Below are positions 1-8,037 of a stretch of 64,000 nt of DNA, piece by piece. Position numbers and translations under genes: made by a program. The stretch's first letter is position 1. Every line of letters begins with the position of its first letter. Source of the stretch: Endozoicomonas sp. SCSIO W0465 (GTDB taxonomy: Bacteria; Pseudomonadota; Gammaproteobacteria; Pseudomonadales; Endozoicomonadaceae); NCBI RefSeq assembly GCF_023716865.1, contig NZ_CP092417.1, forward strand, positions 2,644,001-2,708,000, given 5' to 3'. Under the pieces are notes generated by a model. The model ran no database searches. It was not told the origin of the DNA and saw only the letters and a list, made by a program, of their open reading frames with translations.

Positions 1-362
1 CTTTCCTGCAGGATTTCCACTGGAAAACCGGAGAGGTCAACGAAGGCTTCGTCAATCGAGTACACTTCCAGCTTTGGGCTGAACTGTTCCAGCACCGACA
101 TAAAGCGGGAAGACATATCCCCGTACAGTGCGTAATTGGAACTTTTCAGAATGATCTCACCCCGTTCCACCTGTTCCCGAACCTTGAAGGCCGGTGTTCC
201 CATGGCTACCCCCAATGCTTTGAGCTGTGGGGTACGGGCGACGATGCAGCCATCGTTATTACTCAGTACACCAAGGGCCTTGCCAAGCAGTAGCGGATTA
301 AAGACCTGCTCGCAGGAACAGTAAAATGAGTTGGCATCACAAAGGGCTATTATTGGCTTCAT
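1..362 (-). CDS. umuC: UmuC, DNA polymerase V catalytic subunit (5' part, runs off the left edge)
   Basis: Y-family translesion DNA polymerase that copies damaged DNA during the SOS response together with processed UmuD. The minus-strand frame from ATG at 362 is open to the window edge (about 120 residues). It begins MKPIIALCDANSFY, with the first active-site aspartate at D9, and later carries NNDGCIVAR and YSIDEAFVDL, which holds the second catalytic acidic pair. The ATG overlaps the umuD stop as ATGA, the usual translational coupling of umuDC. The frame is undamaged in the visible part. Family assignment is firm; the missing C-terminal part cannot be judged. Confidence 0.93.
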   Translation of the reverse strand, partial: MKPIIALCDANSFYCSCEQVFNPLLLGKALGVLSNNDGCIVARTPQLKALGVAMGTPAFKVREQVERGEIILKSSNYALYGDMSSRFMSVLEQFSPKLEVYSIDEAFVDLSGFPVEILQE

Positions 363-781
363 CGCAAGTGGTGGATCACTTCAGTTACCACACCCCAAAC
401 ATTAAGGCCTTCTTCATTATCCAATTGAACGGGCGGGTAATCGGGGTTTTCAGAGTGCAGTTCCGGTTTGCTGTTGCGATAGACAAGCCGTTTTACGATT
501 AACTCACCATCCAGCAGCGTGAGTATCACATCGCCGTCTCTTGGGCTCAAAGAGCGATCAATAATAAGAATATCGCCATCAAAAATACCGGCACCTTCCA
601 TAGAACGCCCCTGGGCTCTGGCAAAGAAAGTCGCTGCGGGGTGGCGAATCAACAGTTGATCAAGTGAAAGAGTCTCTTGCAGGTAGTCTGCTGCCGGGCT
701 GGTAAAGCCACAGGCAGCCGGGGTTGTATAGAAAGGCAATCTCGTTGAAGAGGACTGTGGGAGGATCTGGATCGGCTTCAT
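359..781 (-). CDS. umuD: UmuD, SOS mutagenesis protein (LexA-type self-cleaving S24 peptidase)
   Basis: UmuD is cleaved after RecA activation to UmuD', the accessory subunit of polymerase V. From ATG at 781 the protein is 140 residues, against 139 in E. coli. A TTG 15 nt upstream also keeps the frame open, but the ATG fits the family better. The self-cleavage site C24-G25 (AACGFTSPAADY), nucleophile S60 (GRSMEGAG) and general base K97 (LIVKRL) all sit at the classic positions, so the protein should be active. It is the first gene of a umuDC operon, with a LexA box 16 nt upstream of the start, and overlaps umuC by 4 nt. Confidence 0.95.
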   Translation of the reverse strand: MKPIQILPQSSSTRLPFYTTPAACGFTSPAADYLQETLSLDQLLIRHPAATFFARAQGRSMEGAGIFDGDILIIDRSLSPRDGDVILTLLDGELIVKRLVYRNSKPELHSENPDYPPVQLDNEEGLNVWGVVTEVIHHLR

Positions 782-796
782 GCCACTCAAACTCAA

Positions 797-816
797 AACT
801 GTTTATTTATACAGTA
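797..816 (-). promoter_or_regulatory. LexA (SOS) box of umuDC
   Basis: The 20-mer aactgtttatttatacagta contains CTGT-N8-ACAG with an AT-only spacer, matching the gammaproteobacterial LexA consensus. It lies just upstream of umuD, so the operon should be repressed by LexA and induced by DNA damage. A MITE begins only 11 bp beyond it, so upstream promoter elements may have been replaced. Confidence 0.9.
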
Positions 817-827
817 TAATCATTTGA

Positions 828-986
828 GGCTCTTTTCGGGTTACAGACTGCTCTGCAATGAAAATTGGCCAAAGGCCTTGATATACAATGCCTTCAGGAA
901 ACTGCTGGCTAAATATTGCCAAGCCCTGCCACAGGAGGATTCCAGCCTGATTTATGAAATCAGCAGTCTGCAATACGAAAAGAGCC
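828..986. mobile_element. MITE (copy 1) related to the IS1595-type element found twice later in the window
   Basis: A 159-bp non-coding element begins GGCTCTTTTCGG and ends CGAAAAGAGCC. Its terminal inverted repeats also contain CAGACTGCT/AGCAGTCTG and closely match the ends of the IS1595-type elements at 23350-24381 and 60256-61287. An exact 8-bp target duplication, TCATTTGA, lies at 820-827 and 987-994; 8 bp is the known IS1595 duplication length. There is no transposase inside. It sits immediately upstream of the umuDC LexA box. Confidence 0.85.
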
Positions 987-1127
987 TCATTTGATATCAT
1001 CTGTGAAGTCTAAAAAGTAATAAATAGCTCCATCTTTCATCAATGATCAATTTTGGATTGCCCCAAATGAAACCATTCGACATGACATGAGTTCTTTGCA
1101 GTCGATCTATTCAAGGCCTGATAAATC

Positions 1128-1565
1128 TTAAACGGGACTGGAATCAACTGGATTACCCGTCATGTCTGCATCGGCAAAAAAACTGGATGGGGAATCGAGC
1201 GACCGGGTTTCAGGAGCAGAGGCGGCAATCACTCGATCATAAATGGTTGAAGCAATTTCAGCCATGATATAGCCACAAATATTACCGACGTACAGACACG
1301 TACCGAATCCGGCAAGCGCTCCTCCGATGGCAGCGCCAAATGGGTTACCGGCAACCGCTCGAAAAACAGCACTACCAACGGCAACTCCTGATGGGCATCC
1401 GGCAGTTAGCCCGAAAATTGAGTATGCAGAGGTATAAAGCAAACCTCGCTTGGTAACGGTATACTTTCCAAACTGACAGGCTATCGAATCGGAAGCACCT
1501 GAAAATTCATCTTCCGGAGAATGCGGGGGCCGAACAGGCGCTTGTGTAGACAATGATACCGTCAT
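1128..1565 (-). CDS. Hypothetical protein with glycine-rich hydrophobic core
   Basis: 145 residues from ATG at 1565; not recognised. A polar N-terminus of about 40 residues is followed by two hydrophobic, Gly/Ala-rich stretches (roughly 47-75 and 78-105) spaced like glycine zippers, then a Ser/Asp-rich tail. This suggests a small membrane-inserting protein, but no family can be named. It is monocistronic, with the next minus-strand genes starting at 2169 and 2539. Confidence 0.55.
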   Translation of the reverse strand: MTVSLSTQAPVRPPHSPEDEFSGASDSIACQFGKYTVTKRGLLYTSAYSIFGLTAGCPSGVAVGSAVFRAVAGNPFGAAIGGALAGFGTCLYVGNICGYIMAEIASTIYDRVIAASAPETRSLDSPSSFFADADMTGNPVDSSPV

Positions 1566-1677
1566 GTAAATACCTTGGTTTATTTGGTGCTGGTTATTTA
1601 AAAAAGCCCTCCCTGTTCAGCGAATGGCTTGTTTACTTGCACTGCAGTAAATAATGTGACCCTGAATCTGCAAATGA

Positions 1678-1815
1678 ACTGAGAAAGTTATAGCAGAAAA
1701 CTTCGGGGTTGGCCCTGAGCCCCTCGCAGCGGAGGATAACCCAAGCAAAGTGGGGGAGCCGCTTCAGGGGCAGTTGACCGCGATACTCAACGAGATGACA
1801 GCAAGAAACCACTGA
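1678..1815 (+). pseudogene. Possible C-terminal remnant of a lost gene
   Basis: An open plus-strand stretch of 45 codons without a start codon, bounded by TGA upstream and ending TGA at 1813-1815. The translation (ending ILNEMTARNH) has a normal protein-like composition, unlike the opposite strand. It could be the tail of a deleted gene. No family recognised, and chance cannot be excluded. Confidence 0.2.
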
Positions 1816-1836
1816 ACGGAACAGAGGACTACATCC

Positions 1837-2169
1837 TTAACGGGTTTCCAGTGGATAGCCATGAAGATATAGCTCTGCGTCTTTGTCCGGATTCAGCCGG
1901 ATGGTGAATTTTAGGTGACCAGTGTCAAATGCAAAATAGGTTTGACCCAGTTTTTCCACGGGGTACTTTTTACGAGACACTGTCTGTACTCCGGAGCCAT
2001 TCACTTCATGGACTACGATGTATCCATGAGCTGCCTTGTTATACAAATGAAAAGCTTCACCTGCCCAGCCATTATCCACGTGGAATGATGCCAGTGGTAA
2101 TTCGTTTGCAGACAGTTGCGCCGCAAAAATCAGCAACGATGCGCTGAATAAATGTCCAGTTTTTTTCAT
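1837..2169 (-). CDS. Small exported protein of unknown function
   Basis: 110 residues from ATG at 2169. The N-terminus MKKTGHLFSASLLIFAAQLSANE is a textbook Sec signal peptide with likely cleavage after SAN or LSA, so the mature protein of about 88 residues should be periplasmic or secreted. The mature part is rich in aromatic residues and predicted beta strands and has no cysteines. It lies 37 bp downstream of a lipoprotein gene on the same strand, perhaps co-transcribed. Family not recognised. Confidence 0.6.
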   Translation of the reverse strand: MKKTGHLFSASLLIFAAQLSANELPLASFHVDNGWAGEAFHLYNKAAHGYIVVHEVNGSGVQTVSRKKYPVEKLGQTYFAFDTGHLKFTIRLNPDKDAELYLHGYPLETR

Positions 2170-2206
2170 ACCGCTTTTAAATCATCCGTATCTACAGTCG
2201 GCGTGA

Positions 2207-2539
2207 CTATTGCTCAAGTACTTCTTTAGCGTCGTCTTTGCCTTCCTGAATAGCTTCAATAGCAGCTTCCCGAGCTTCTTCGATCACTTGTACCGCCTGA
2301 TCACCGGCCATTTCAATGATTTTTTCCGGGTCAGCATTGGCCTGAAGCTCGTTAATAGCATCCTGAGTCTGATTGATAATCTCTCCAGCCTCGGTCGAGG
2401 CAGCTTCCTGCACTTGTTCCAACGCTTCTTGAGCCGCTGCTTTGGCTTCTTGAATAGCTTCTTCTATTTCGGCCTGCTGTTCGCCACAACCAGACAGCAG
2501 GATCAGTGTAAACAGTGAAATACCCAGACGTTTTAACAT
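2207..2539 (-). CDS. Small coiled-coil lipoprotein
   Basis: 110 residues from ATG at 2539. The lipobox LLSGC places the lipidated cysteine at residue 18, followed by G and E, so outer-membrane sorting is likely. The mature part is almost entirely Ala/Glu/Gln-rich with heptad spacing (EEAIQEAKAAAQEALEQV), implying one long helix or coiled coil. It resembles small Lpp-like or stress lipoproteins only in general form; no family is named. Confidence 0.6.
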   Translation of the reverse strand: MLKRLGISLFTLILLSGCGEQQAEIEEAIQEAKAAAQEALEQVQEAASTEAGEIINQTQDAINELQANADPEKIIEMAGDQAVQVIEEAREAAIEAIQEGKDDAKEVLEQ

Positions 2540-2809
2540 TCTATTCTCTCAACAATGAGGGTCAGCCATGGGATTCTACCTTCTGCTTCACACCACAGGA
2601 ATAGCGGATGAACGACACATTTGCAGTGGTATCGTAAGGCTTTCAGGCTTTCTCTAGATCTGTCGCCATGACAACATCCCTAACCGTTTCAGTCAGAGGC
2701 TCCATCTTGAAGCGCTCAACCGGTTAGCCTCCGCACTCTTTCCAGTCCCGGATAAAAACCTCGACGAGCCATCTCAGTGAGTACAACCTGGCGATATCGG
2801 TATGACACC

Positions 2810-3088
2810 ATGACAGATCAGAAGCCACCGGGTAGTGAAAGTGAAAACTCCGGGGCAGTTAAGAATATTTCCTCTGCTTTGCGGATCAGCGAGCAGATTT
2901 ACAACGAGCGTTTGCAGCAGGCTAATAACGAAAAAGCGCAAGCCCTCCAAGAAAGCCAGGTGAGTACATCAGCTCCAATCAACCGAACTACACAACCGGC
3001 TCCACAGAAAATTATGCCGTTTGTCTATCCAGAGTACAGTGATCAATACCTTCTTACTCTTCGATTATTGACTTTTCAGTCAACCTGA
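2810..3088 (+). CDS. Hypothetical protein, polar and low-complexity
   Basis: About 92 residues from ATG at 2810; a GTG at 2777 gives 103. It begins MTDQKPPGSESENSG, followed by a helical Gln/Asn/Glu-rich segment and a Pro/Thr-rich part. There is no signal peptide and no recognised domain. Its 3' end converges on and overlaps by a few bases the 3' end of the KAY-repeat gene on the other strand. It could be a fragment of a larger effector-like gene. Confidence 0.35.
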   Translation: MTDQKPPGSESENSGAVKNISSALRISEQIYNERLQQANNEKAQALQESQVSTSAPINRTTQPAPQKIMPFVYPEYSDQYLLTLRLLTFQST

Positions 3089-4152
3089 AATGCAGGAGGG
3101 TGGGAGAGGAGAAATGGATATTGATTCAAGCTCACTATTCTTGACTTTATTCGATTCTCTTATAAAGTCGGTAGCTTGCTTACCAGCAATTTTTGCTTGT
3201 TCTCTATTGCCGGTATTTTTGAAAACTTCATAGTAAGCCTTCTGGTAAGCCTTCCCTTTCTCAGATTCACGGTAAGCCTTCCGGGAAGCCTTCCCTTTCT
3301 CGGATGCACGGTAAGCCTTCAGGTAAGCTTTCCGTTTCTCGGACTGTTCGTGAGCCTTCCGGCAAGCCTTCCCTCTCTCGGATTCACGGTAGGCCTTCTG
3401 GGAAGCTTTCCGTTTCTCTGACTGTTCGTAAGCCTTCTTGGAAGCCTTCCCTTTCTCGGATTCACGGTAAGCTTTGCGGTAAGCCTTCCGTTTCTCGGAC
3501 TGTTCGTAAGCCTTTCTGTAAGCCTTCCCTTTCTCGGATTCACGGTAAGCCTTCCTTTTCTCAGATTCAAGGTAAGCCTTTTGGGAGGCCTTATCAGGAG
3601 AACTTGTCAGAGATTCACCAGAAACGGAAGCAGAAGCATTAAAATCAAACGCATTTTCAGAAGATGTATTTTGTTGACGCTGTTCACAACTGAGTTGTGG
3701 AGTAATCATTGCAATCGGTGCTTCAGGCTTGGAAGATGTTTCAATTCGATCTTGATCAGGAATAGGTACAGGTTGATTACGGTTGTTATCAATAGAGATT
3801 TGCGGGGTTGATTGCCCCATATCTGAAAAACCATTTCCAAGAGTGTCTTTTAACGTTGAATCAAGTGGCGGAAGATTAGCATCAATAGAGTGCGACAGGG
3901 CATCCGCTTTAGCGGCCATACTCCAAACTCGACCGATTCTTAATCCTGACTGACTGGTATAAAGAATATTTTCGTCGCTTTGTTGTGCCTTGGTTTTATC
4001 TGATAAGCCTAACGGCTCGCTTTGCTCAGGTTCTTTATGATAAATAACCCTCACTAGCACTTTTGGAAAACGGTTATCGCTGAATGGGTTATTGAAGCTT
4101 TCACCATACGGATTTAAGGTGTTTAAATGATTGTTTGGTGCAGCTTGCGGTG
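3080..4152 (-). pseudogene. KAY/SEK tandem-repeat protein, 3' part of a gene split by an IS3 element
   Basis: The minus-strand frame is open from the IS boundary near 4152 to the stop at 3080. The N-terminal part is a Ser/Pro/Gln-rich linker. From roughly 3590 to 3215 the protein is built of short repeats such as KAYRESEKGK, KAYEQSEKRK and KASKKAYEQSEK, strongly basic and helical. A globular tail (about 45 residues) contains YYEVFKNTGNREQAKIAGK. No catalytic motif is visible. A GTG at 4060 could start a shortened protein, but the frame continues upstream to the IS and appears to resume at 5818-5964. Function unknown; the repeat density suggests a binding or structural role, perhaps host-directed. 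Confidence 0.55.
3215..3590 (-). repeat. In-gene tandem repeats encoding KAY-x3-SEK-x-K units
   Basis: The plus strand shows recurring ggtaagcctt / ctttctcgga / ctgttcgtaag words. They encode about a dozen imperfect units of roughly 9-14 residues alternating 'RESEKGK' and 'EQSEKRK' types. The DNA-level similarity indicates recent tandem duplication and makes the region prone to unit-number change. Confidence 0.75.
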
Positions 4153-4178
4153 TTTGTCAACATAGTTGTCGCCTCAAC

Positions 4179-5282
4179 TTAAGCGGCTTTGCTTAGTTGA
4201 TCATCAGCAGGTCTGTCGGGATTCAACCAGACTTCATCAGCCAGATCCCAGTTCCTTGTTGACCTCTTTCCCCAGCGCTCTGGGTGACGTTCTTTGGCTT
4301 GTTCATAAACCTTTCTGCGGTTAGCCATAAGCACCTTGGTTTCACCACGATGCCTTTGCCCGGGTGTCAGAAATTTCAGCCCACTGTGCTTGTGCTCTTC
4401 GTTGTACCATTGGGCAAAACCATGCACCCAGCTACGTGCTGCTTCAAGATCAGCAAATGGCGTGCGCGGATAACCAGGGCGGTATTTCAGGGTTCTGAAT
4501 ATGGCCTCGGAAAAGGGGTTATCATCACTGACCCGGGGACGACTGAATGAGCTCACGACCCCAAGACGCTGCAGTGTTGACAGCATAGTGCCACCCTTCA
4601 TGGGACTACCATTATCTGAGTGCAGAACCAGTGGCCACTCCAAGGCTGCAATTCCCTGTTTGATACAGGCTTTAGTGATCATTTCTGATGCATGCTCAGC
4701 TGATTCGGTTTCATGAATTTCCCATGTAACAATCATACGACTAAAGATGTCTATCACCAGGTACAGGTAATAAAACTGCCCCCGTATCGGAGAGCGCAGA
4801 TAGGTAATATCCCAGGACCAGACCTGGTTGGGTCCGGTAGCACACCAGGAAGTTGGCTTATACCTGTTTGGCTTGGCAGCACTGCCCCGATGATGCTGTT
4901 GCCCTGTTTCCTCCAACACCCGGTAAAATGTCCTTTCAGACCCCATATAGAGACCTTCATCTAACAATGTGGGCACAATCTGGCTGGGCGGAAGGCTTTT
5001 GAACCGCTCGCTGTTACAGACGTCAACAATCGCCTGTCGCTCAGCTTCAGAAAACTTGTTAACCGGTTCTGGCCTGTCAGCATTTTTGCGATTATCTGCG
5101 CGCACGTCATCACCCTGCATCCAGCGTTGTACAGTTCTTTCTGTAAGACCAAGGGCTTTGCAGGCTTTTGACTGACGAGCCCCATCTTTAACTGCCTGTT
5201 TAATCAGGCTAACAGCATTTTGTCGATCCGGGAGAGAGACTAATCGTCCTCTGGCGCCCCCCAGATCTCTTGGGCCTTTTTT
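4179..5282 (-). CDS. IS3-family OrfB (DDE transposase catalytic part, made as OrfAB fusion)
   Basis: The integrase-core transposase frame runs from the slippery site to the stop at 4179; an internal start at 5120 gives 313 residues. Catalytic residues are seen in WSWDITY (D), LHSDNGSP (D) and NPFSEAIF (E). An N-terminal second HTH (ACKALGLTERTVQRW) lies just after the frameshift. The frame is intact, so the element could be active. Confidence 0.87.
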   Translation of the reverse strand, partial: KKGPRDLGGARGRLVSLPDRQNAVSLIKQAVKDGARQSKACKALGLTERTVQRWMQGDDVRADNRKNADRPEPVNKFSEAERQAIVDVCNSERFKSLPPSQIVPTLLDEGLYMGSERTFYRVLEETGQQHHRGSAAKPNRYKPTSWCATGPNQVWSWDITYLRSPIRGQFYYLYLVIDIFSRMIVTWEIHETESAEHASEMITKACIKQGIAALEWPLVLHSDNGSPMKGGTMLSTLQRLGVVSSFSRPRVSDDNPFSEAIFRTLKYRPGYPRTPFADLEAARSWVHGFAQWYNEEHKHSGLKFLTPGQRHRGETKVLMANRRKVYEQAKERHPERWGKRSTRNWDLADEVWLNPDRPADDQLSKAA

Positions 5283-5749
5283 GTGAGTACCAGCAAGGCA
5301 GCAGTTTCTGCTAACGCCTTGTCCTTGCGATTGAGTTCACGCTCAAGCTTTTTGATGGTTTTCTTATCTTTTTTGTGTTCGTCAGACAGCGCCTTACGCT
5401 GTTTTGACTGACTTTCAGGCTGGACAGAAACACTGTTAATAAAGGCAGCCTTCCACTGCTGAATTTGTTCAGCAAACAGACCTTTTTTACGACAGTATTC
5501 AGCCATTTCTGCTTCATTTAACGCAGCCGTTTCAATGATTACGGCTAACTTGTTTTCAGTTGTCCATTGATCTGGATTCTTTCCGTCGCCCGGCACAGGC
5601 ACTCCTTTAGATACTGCTTTCTTTCGCCAAGTGTACAGGGTCACATCAGAGATACCAGTCTCACGTACCAACTGCGAAACTGGCACATTATTGGGTGGCA
5701 TCATCTTCTGAATGATGGACTCTTTGAACTCTTCTGAATAGCGGGCCAT
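5240..5749 (-). CDS. IS3-family OrfA (transposase N-terminal, HTH)
   Basis: 169 residues from ATG at 5749. It starts MARYSEEFKESIIQKM with the helix-turn-helix VSQLVRETGISDVTLYTWRKK typical of IS3-family OrfA. The C-terminal third is a Lys/Glu-rich coiled coil used for multimerisation. It ends shortly after the slippery heptamer at 5276-5282, where ribosomes should slip -1 to make the OrfAB fusion. Confidence 0.85.
   Translation of the reverse strand: MARYSEEFKESIIQKMMPPNNVPVSQLVRETGISDVTLYTWRKKAVSKGVPVPGDGKNPDQWTTENKLAVIIETAALNEAEMAEYCRKKGLFAEQIQQWKAAFINSVSVQPESQSKQRKALSDEHKKDKKTIKKLERELNRKDKALAETAALLVLTKKAQEIWGAPEDD
5276..5282 (-). promoter_or_regulatory. Programmed -1 frameshift site A AAA AAG
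   Basis: On the minus strand the orfA codons ACA AAA AAG contain the canonical heptamer A_AAA_AAG. Slipping -1 here enters a frame that is open without a stop (KGPRDLGGARGRLVSLPDRQ...) straight into orfB. This is the usual way IS3 elements make transposase. Confidence 0.75.
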
Positions 5750-5817
5750 TGATTACTCATAGACCGCCCCCTGTTGAGATTTCTAATTTCAGGAGAGGCG
5801 ACAACTATGCTGACACA

Positions 5818-5964
5818 GGGGGCTTGTTGAACTTCCAGCCCGAATACCAAGCTATTGCGCTGCGGACAGCCATTCAAAACTGAACCACTGCTTGATATAG
5901 CAGGTTCATACGCCTTCTGCACATCCGGATACAAGAAGTGTGAGTTAAAATATTGAACAGCCAT
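5818..5964 (-). pseudogene. 5' fragment of the KAY/SEK-repeat gene, upstream of the IS3 insertion
   Basis: From ATG at 5964 the minus strand encodes about 49 residues (MAVQYFNSHFLYPDVQKAYEP...), rich in Tyr, Ser and Pro, running into the IS3 right end. Removing the IS with a 5-bp direct duplication restores a continuous frame into the ORF at 4152. The flanks (caccg versus ccccc on this strand) are imperfect, so this join is an inference. The ATG abuts an 8-bp tandem array with no visible ribosome-binding site, so the true start may lie within or beyond the array. Confidence 0.4.
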
Positions 5965-6208
5965 TGAATAATTGAATAATTGAATAATTGAATAATTGAA
6001 TAATTGAAGGCTCTTGTAGGATTTCAGACTGCTACTGGGTTGAACATTGCTGAAGCCCTTTATCTACAAAGGTTGTCAGCATATTGTCCGGTAATGTTGC
6101 CCAATCCTTGTTTTTCGTGACCTACAGTCAGTTTTCACTGTAGAGCAGTTCGTAATCAAAATAGAGCCTAATTGAATAATTGAATAATTGAATAATTGAA
6201 TAATTGAA
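5963..6208. repeat. Tandem array of ATTGAATA (8 bp), split by a MITE
   Basis: Five full units plus a partial one lie at 5963-6008, and four plus a partial at 6171-6208. The two blocks are separated by MITE copy 2, whose 8-bp target duplication TAATTGAA is array sequence. Before insertion the array had about ten units. It sits directly upstream of the ATG at 5964. On the minus strand one reading (TATTCAAT units) is free of stop codons, so unit-number change could shift frame or promoter spacing. Confidence 0.85.
6009..6168. mobile_element. MITE (copy 2), IS1595-related
   Basis: A 160-bp element starting GGCTCTTGTAGG and ending ATAGAGCC, with CAGACTGCT and AGCAGTTCG at the inner edges of the inverted repeats. 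The target duplication TAATTGAA lies at 6001-6008 and 6169-6176. It is nearly identical to copy 3 at 26074-26233 and shares end sequences with copy 1. Confidence 0.85.
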
Positions 6209-6246
6209 TTACAGCTAAGACCACGACTTATTATATAAAGTTCCCG

Positions 6247-7973
6247 GTAATTTCTCAAAAACTGCTGGCAGCACCACACGGAAGATGACGTGAAGCCTCC
6301 TCAATCAGGTTACTCAATCTCGGAAATAACCCATCGCCCATTAGTCGGCTTTTCAGATAATCCCAAAAAGAGAGACCATACAGGCGACACGTTTTTTTCA
6401 GGCTGGCAAAGGTGTCGCGACATTGCCGCCCCAAATCGCTTCGCGTCCCACTACTGATCTTTCGTCGTTTAACATATTCTCGTATCTGACTCTCGCTCAG
6501 GTTGTTGTGCAGCGGTAAGCTCGGGTCATCCAGAACCAGTAATAGCTCTTCCTTGATTACAGCCAACCCTGACAGAGCATCCTGAAGAAGCCCACTGCAC
6601 GTTTGGGTTTGGATCAGCGCCTGGAACCCCTGTCGTACTTTTATTGCCTTTTTTTCAGTTGGCTCTGTCTTGAAGTCTTTAAGGTCATCGTAAATGGCCC
6701 AGAACCATGTCCGAAGCCATTTCTGAGCCATGGCCTGCTGATCATTGACCGGATGAACTTTTGCCAGCCCTCGCTCTGCATGTATCCAGCACTGGCTGTG
6801 TTTGAAAACGTCGAACTGCCTTGCCCCATCACTGAAGGTGGTAAGATGTCCTGCTCCATGCTGTATCAGGCTGCCATAAATCATGGCTTCACTGGCCTGC
6901 TGGCGCCGTCTACCAGTTAGTCTCAGGTCTTTCATACATTCTTCCCAGGCTTCATGGCTCAGGAAGGTGACGCCTCTGTATGGATTAAGAACGCGTAGCC
7001 ACTTTTTGGGGTAATCCAGTTTTTCCAGATAGATCAAGGCATCGTCGGTGAACGTGTAAGTTGACCATGGGCGGTGCAGTAGGCTTACGAAATTTTCCCG
7101 GCTTTTGCTGTCTGTGCTCTCGAACCAGGCAAAGGACTCGTTATTGATGATGGTGCAGTAACCGTTCTTCCCCTTATGCCTTGTTCCCGTGTCGTCTGTC
7201 TGGATATAACTTGAACAGCGAATACCTGTAGTCAACAGCTCATCTTTCTCAGCATGGAACTGCTCGTGTCCTTTCGTCAGAAGCTGGCTGAGTTCCCCGC
7301 TGGAAATAGAGATTCCAATGTCCCATAGCCAGTCCAGCAGTTCTGGCTGGGTAACGGAGCAACCATGATACTGGTGCAGAACGTAGGCCTGCAGCATTGG
7401 CCCGTAATGATGTCCATGAAGGCTGGCTGGCGGTTTGGCCGTAATGGTTTGTCCATCGGGTGTCACCCATTGCTCTAAAAGATATTCAATACTGGATGTT
7501 TGTATTGTCAGTTCCTGAACATGAAAAGGGGTGGTTCCATTCCTGATTGATCCCTCCGGAACATCAGTGGCAGCAATGGGTATGGATTTTTCCGCCGATG
7601 GCTTTCGGGGCTGTTTACGCTGCTTTCTGGTTTTCTCGTTGGGCTTCTTAACCTTCTGCTTTGACGAGGTGTCTGGGCTGGCTCCATCGTTACCCTCAGG
7701 AGCGGATGGATCTCCATCAGGGCTGCCGGTGTCATCATCGGGAGGTTTGGTGTTTGGTTTGATGTCAGGCTTTGCGGGCAGTTTTTTTAGACGACGAATC
7801 TCTGCTTCAAGCAATTCTATCTGCTCTTTGAGCTGAATGATCTGCTCTTGCTGCTGAGTGATGAATCTCAGTAGATCTTCAGGTTGTAACTGCTGGTGTT
7901 CTAGAAAAGCCATGGTGAGAGGATAGACGACTGACCGAAATTATCCTGCTTCCAGCACTTTTTGAGAAATTAC
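6247..7973 (-). mobile_element. IS66-family insertion sequence (single-orf type), complete
   Basis: 1727 bp. The ends GTAATTTCTCAAAAA (left) and its complement (right) form terminal repeats. The exact 8-bp duplication AGTTCCCG lies at 6239-6246 and 7974-7981; IS66 elements are known to duplicate 8 bp. It carries one tnpC-like gene. Confidence 0.88.
6255..7913 (-). CDS. IS66-family transposase (TnpC-like)
   Basis: 552 residues from ATG at 7913. It has an N-terminal leucine-zipper-like coiled coil (FITQQQEQIIQLKEQIELL), a Pro/Ser/Lys-rich linker, then the DDE_IS66 domain. Acidic catalytic candidates are in SYIQTDDTGTRHKG and TFSDGARQFDVFKHSQCWIHAERG, and the C-terminal LPLHNNLSESQIREYVKRRKISSG carries the glutamate region. 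The frame is intact. Confidence 0.88.
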   Translation of the reverse strand: MAFLEHQQLQPEDLLRFITQQQEQIIQLKEQIELLEAEIRRLKKLPAKPDIKPNTKPPDDDTGSPDGDPSAPEGNDGASPDTSSKQKVKKPNEKTRKQRKQPRKPSAEKSIPIAATDVPEGSIRNGTTPFHVQELTIQTSSIEYLLEQWVTPDGQTITAKPPASLHGHHYGPMLQAYVLHQYHGCSVTQPELLDWLWDIGISISSGELSQLLTKGHEQFHAEKDELLTTGIRCSSYIQTDDTGTRHKGKNGYCTIINNESFAWFESTDSKSRENFVSLLHRPWSTYTFTDDALIYLEKLDYPKKWLRVLNPYRGVTFLSHEAWEECMKDLRLTGRRRQQASEAMIYGSLIQHGAGHLTTFSDGARQFDVFKHSQCWIHAERGLAKVHPVNDQQAMAQKWLRTWFWAIYDDLKDFKTEPTEKKAIKVRQGFQALIQTQTCSGLLQDALSGLAVIKEELLLVLDDPSLPLHNNLSESQIREYVKRRKISSGTRSDLGRQCRDTFASLKKTCRLYGLSFWDYLKSRLMGDGLFPRLSNLIEEASRHLPCGAASSF

Positions 7974-8037
7974 AGTTCCCGCCCTTTCGGAATTCATTCT
8001 TCATTTATTTTTGTCAACCACGCATAAGGGACTTGCT

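Larger units (their letters stand above)
4153..5817 (-). mobile_element. IS3-family insertion sequence, complete
   Basis: About 1665 bp. Imperfect terminal inverted repeats: GTCAACATAGTTGTCGCCTC at 4156-4175 and its near-complement (one mismatch) at 5795-5814. It carries overlapping orfA and orfB with a slippery heptamer. It is inserted into the KAY/SEK-repeat gene. Confidence 0.85.

Noticed and set aside
803..1000. 65-codon minus-strand ORF upstream of umuD
   Set aside because: It lies almost wholly inside MITE copy 1 and has no homologue-like features; a chance frame across the inverted repeats.
3215..3590. Regularly spaced repeats considered as a CRISPR array
   Set aside because: Units are directly adjacent, vary in length and are in-frame coding; there are no unique spacers and no cas genes.
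3176..3811. Plus-strand ORFs opposite the KAY/SEK repeats, themselves showing repeated protein sequence
   Set aside because: Their periodicity is a by-product of the DNA repeats; the minus-strand frame has the longer ORF, a natural linker and tail.
5963..6208. ATTGAATA array considered as plasmid iterons
   Set aside because: Units are only 8 bp without spacers, no replication gene is adjacent, and the central gap is a MITE with its own target duplication.
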